6,443 nucleotides of DNA, from contig UQWS01000041.1 of the NCBI GenBank assembly GCA_900544875.1, positions 1 through 6,443 of the forward strand, read 5' to 3'. Positions 6,411 to 6,443 of this stretch are shown here, one piece after another. The translations under genes were made by a program, and so were the position numbers. Below the pieces are notes generated by a model. It was not told the origin of the DNA, did no database searches, and saw only the letters and a program-made list of their open reading frames with translations. Source of the DNA: an uncultured Collinsella sp. Lineage in GTDB: Bacteria; Actinomycetota; Coriobacteriia; Coriobacteriales; Coriobacteriaceae. Position 1 is the first letter of the stretch, and every line of letters begins with the position of its first letter.

Positions 6411-6443
6411 CGGGGCTTACGCTTCGATCGACGAGCGAACGAT

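Overview
The window looks like a chromosomal segment from a GC-rich, gut-type actinobacterium of the class Coriobacteriia (Collinsella or a relative). This is inferred from the membrane-embedded LuxR-type regulator at the left, the strong Shine-Dalgarno sites, GC-rich codon use and the character of the IS110-type remnant. No 16S or other marker gene is present, so the assignment is not firm.

Layout, left to right. Bases 1-83 are upstream sequence of a 514-aa regulator (84-1628, +) with about 12 membrane segments followed by a C-terminal LuxR-type helix-turn-helix. It converges, across 99 bases, on a large P-type ATPase of the MgtA family (1728-4496, -). Upstream of mgtA is a 436-base divergent intergenic region. 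On the minus strand it holds a well-formed sigma70-type promoter, a 23-codon leader ORF with a near-perfect Shine-Dalgarno, and a large stem-loop that lies between the leader ORF and mgtA. This arrangement resembles the leader-peptide control of enterobacterial mgtA, although the peptide is not homologous. On the plus strand the same region leads into pyrE (4933-5616), orotate phosphoribosyltransferase of pyrimidine synthesis.

The right-hand 830 bases are accessory DNA. pyrE ends in a 12-bp perfect hairpin. About 320 bases of structured, GC-rich noncoding DNA follow, then the C-terminal third of an IS110-family transposase on the minus strand. The transposase homology stops abruptly near 6300. 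Immediately beyond it lie four tandem 23-bp units (6319-6410) sharing GCGTTGG(N3)AAATGG on the minus strand. These are noncoding and not explained by any gene here.

The genes do not form one operon. The coherent functional unit is the mgtA leader plus the transporter. The most unusual observations are that leader, the replaced metal-site residues inferred in the transporter, and the 23-bp array beside the IS remnant.
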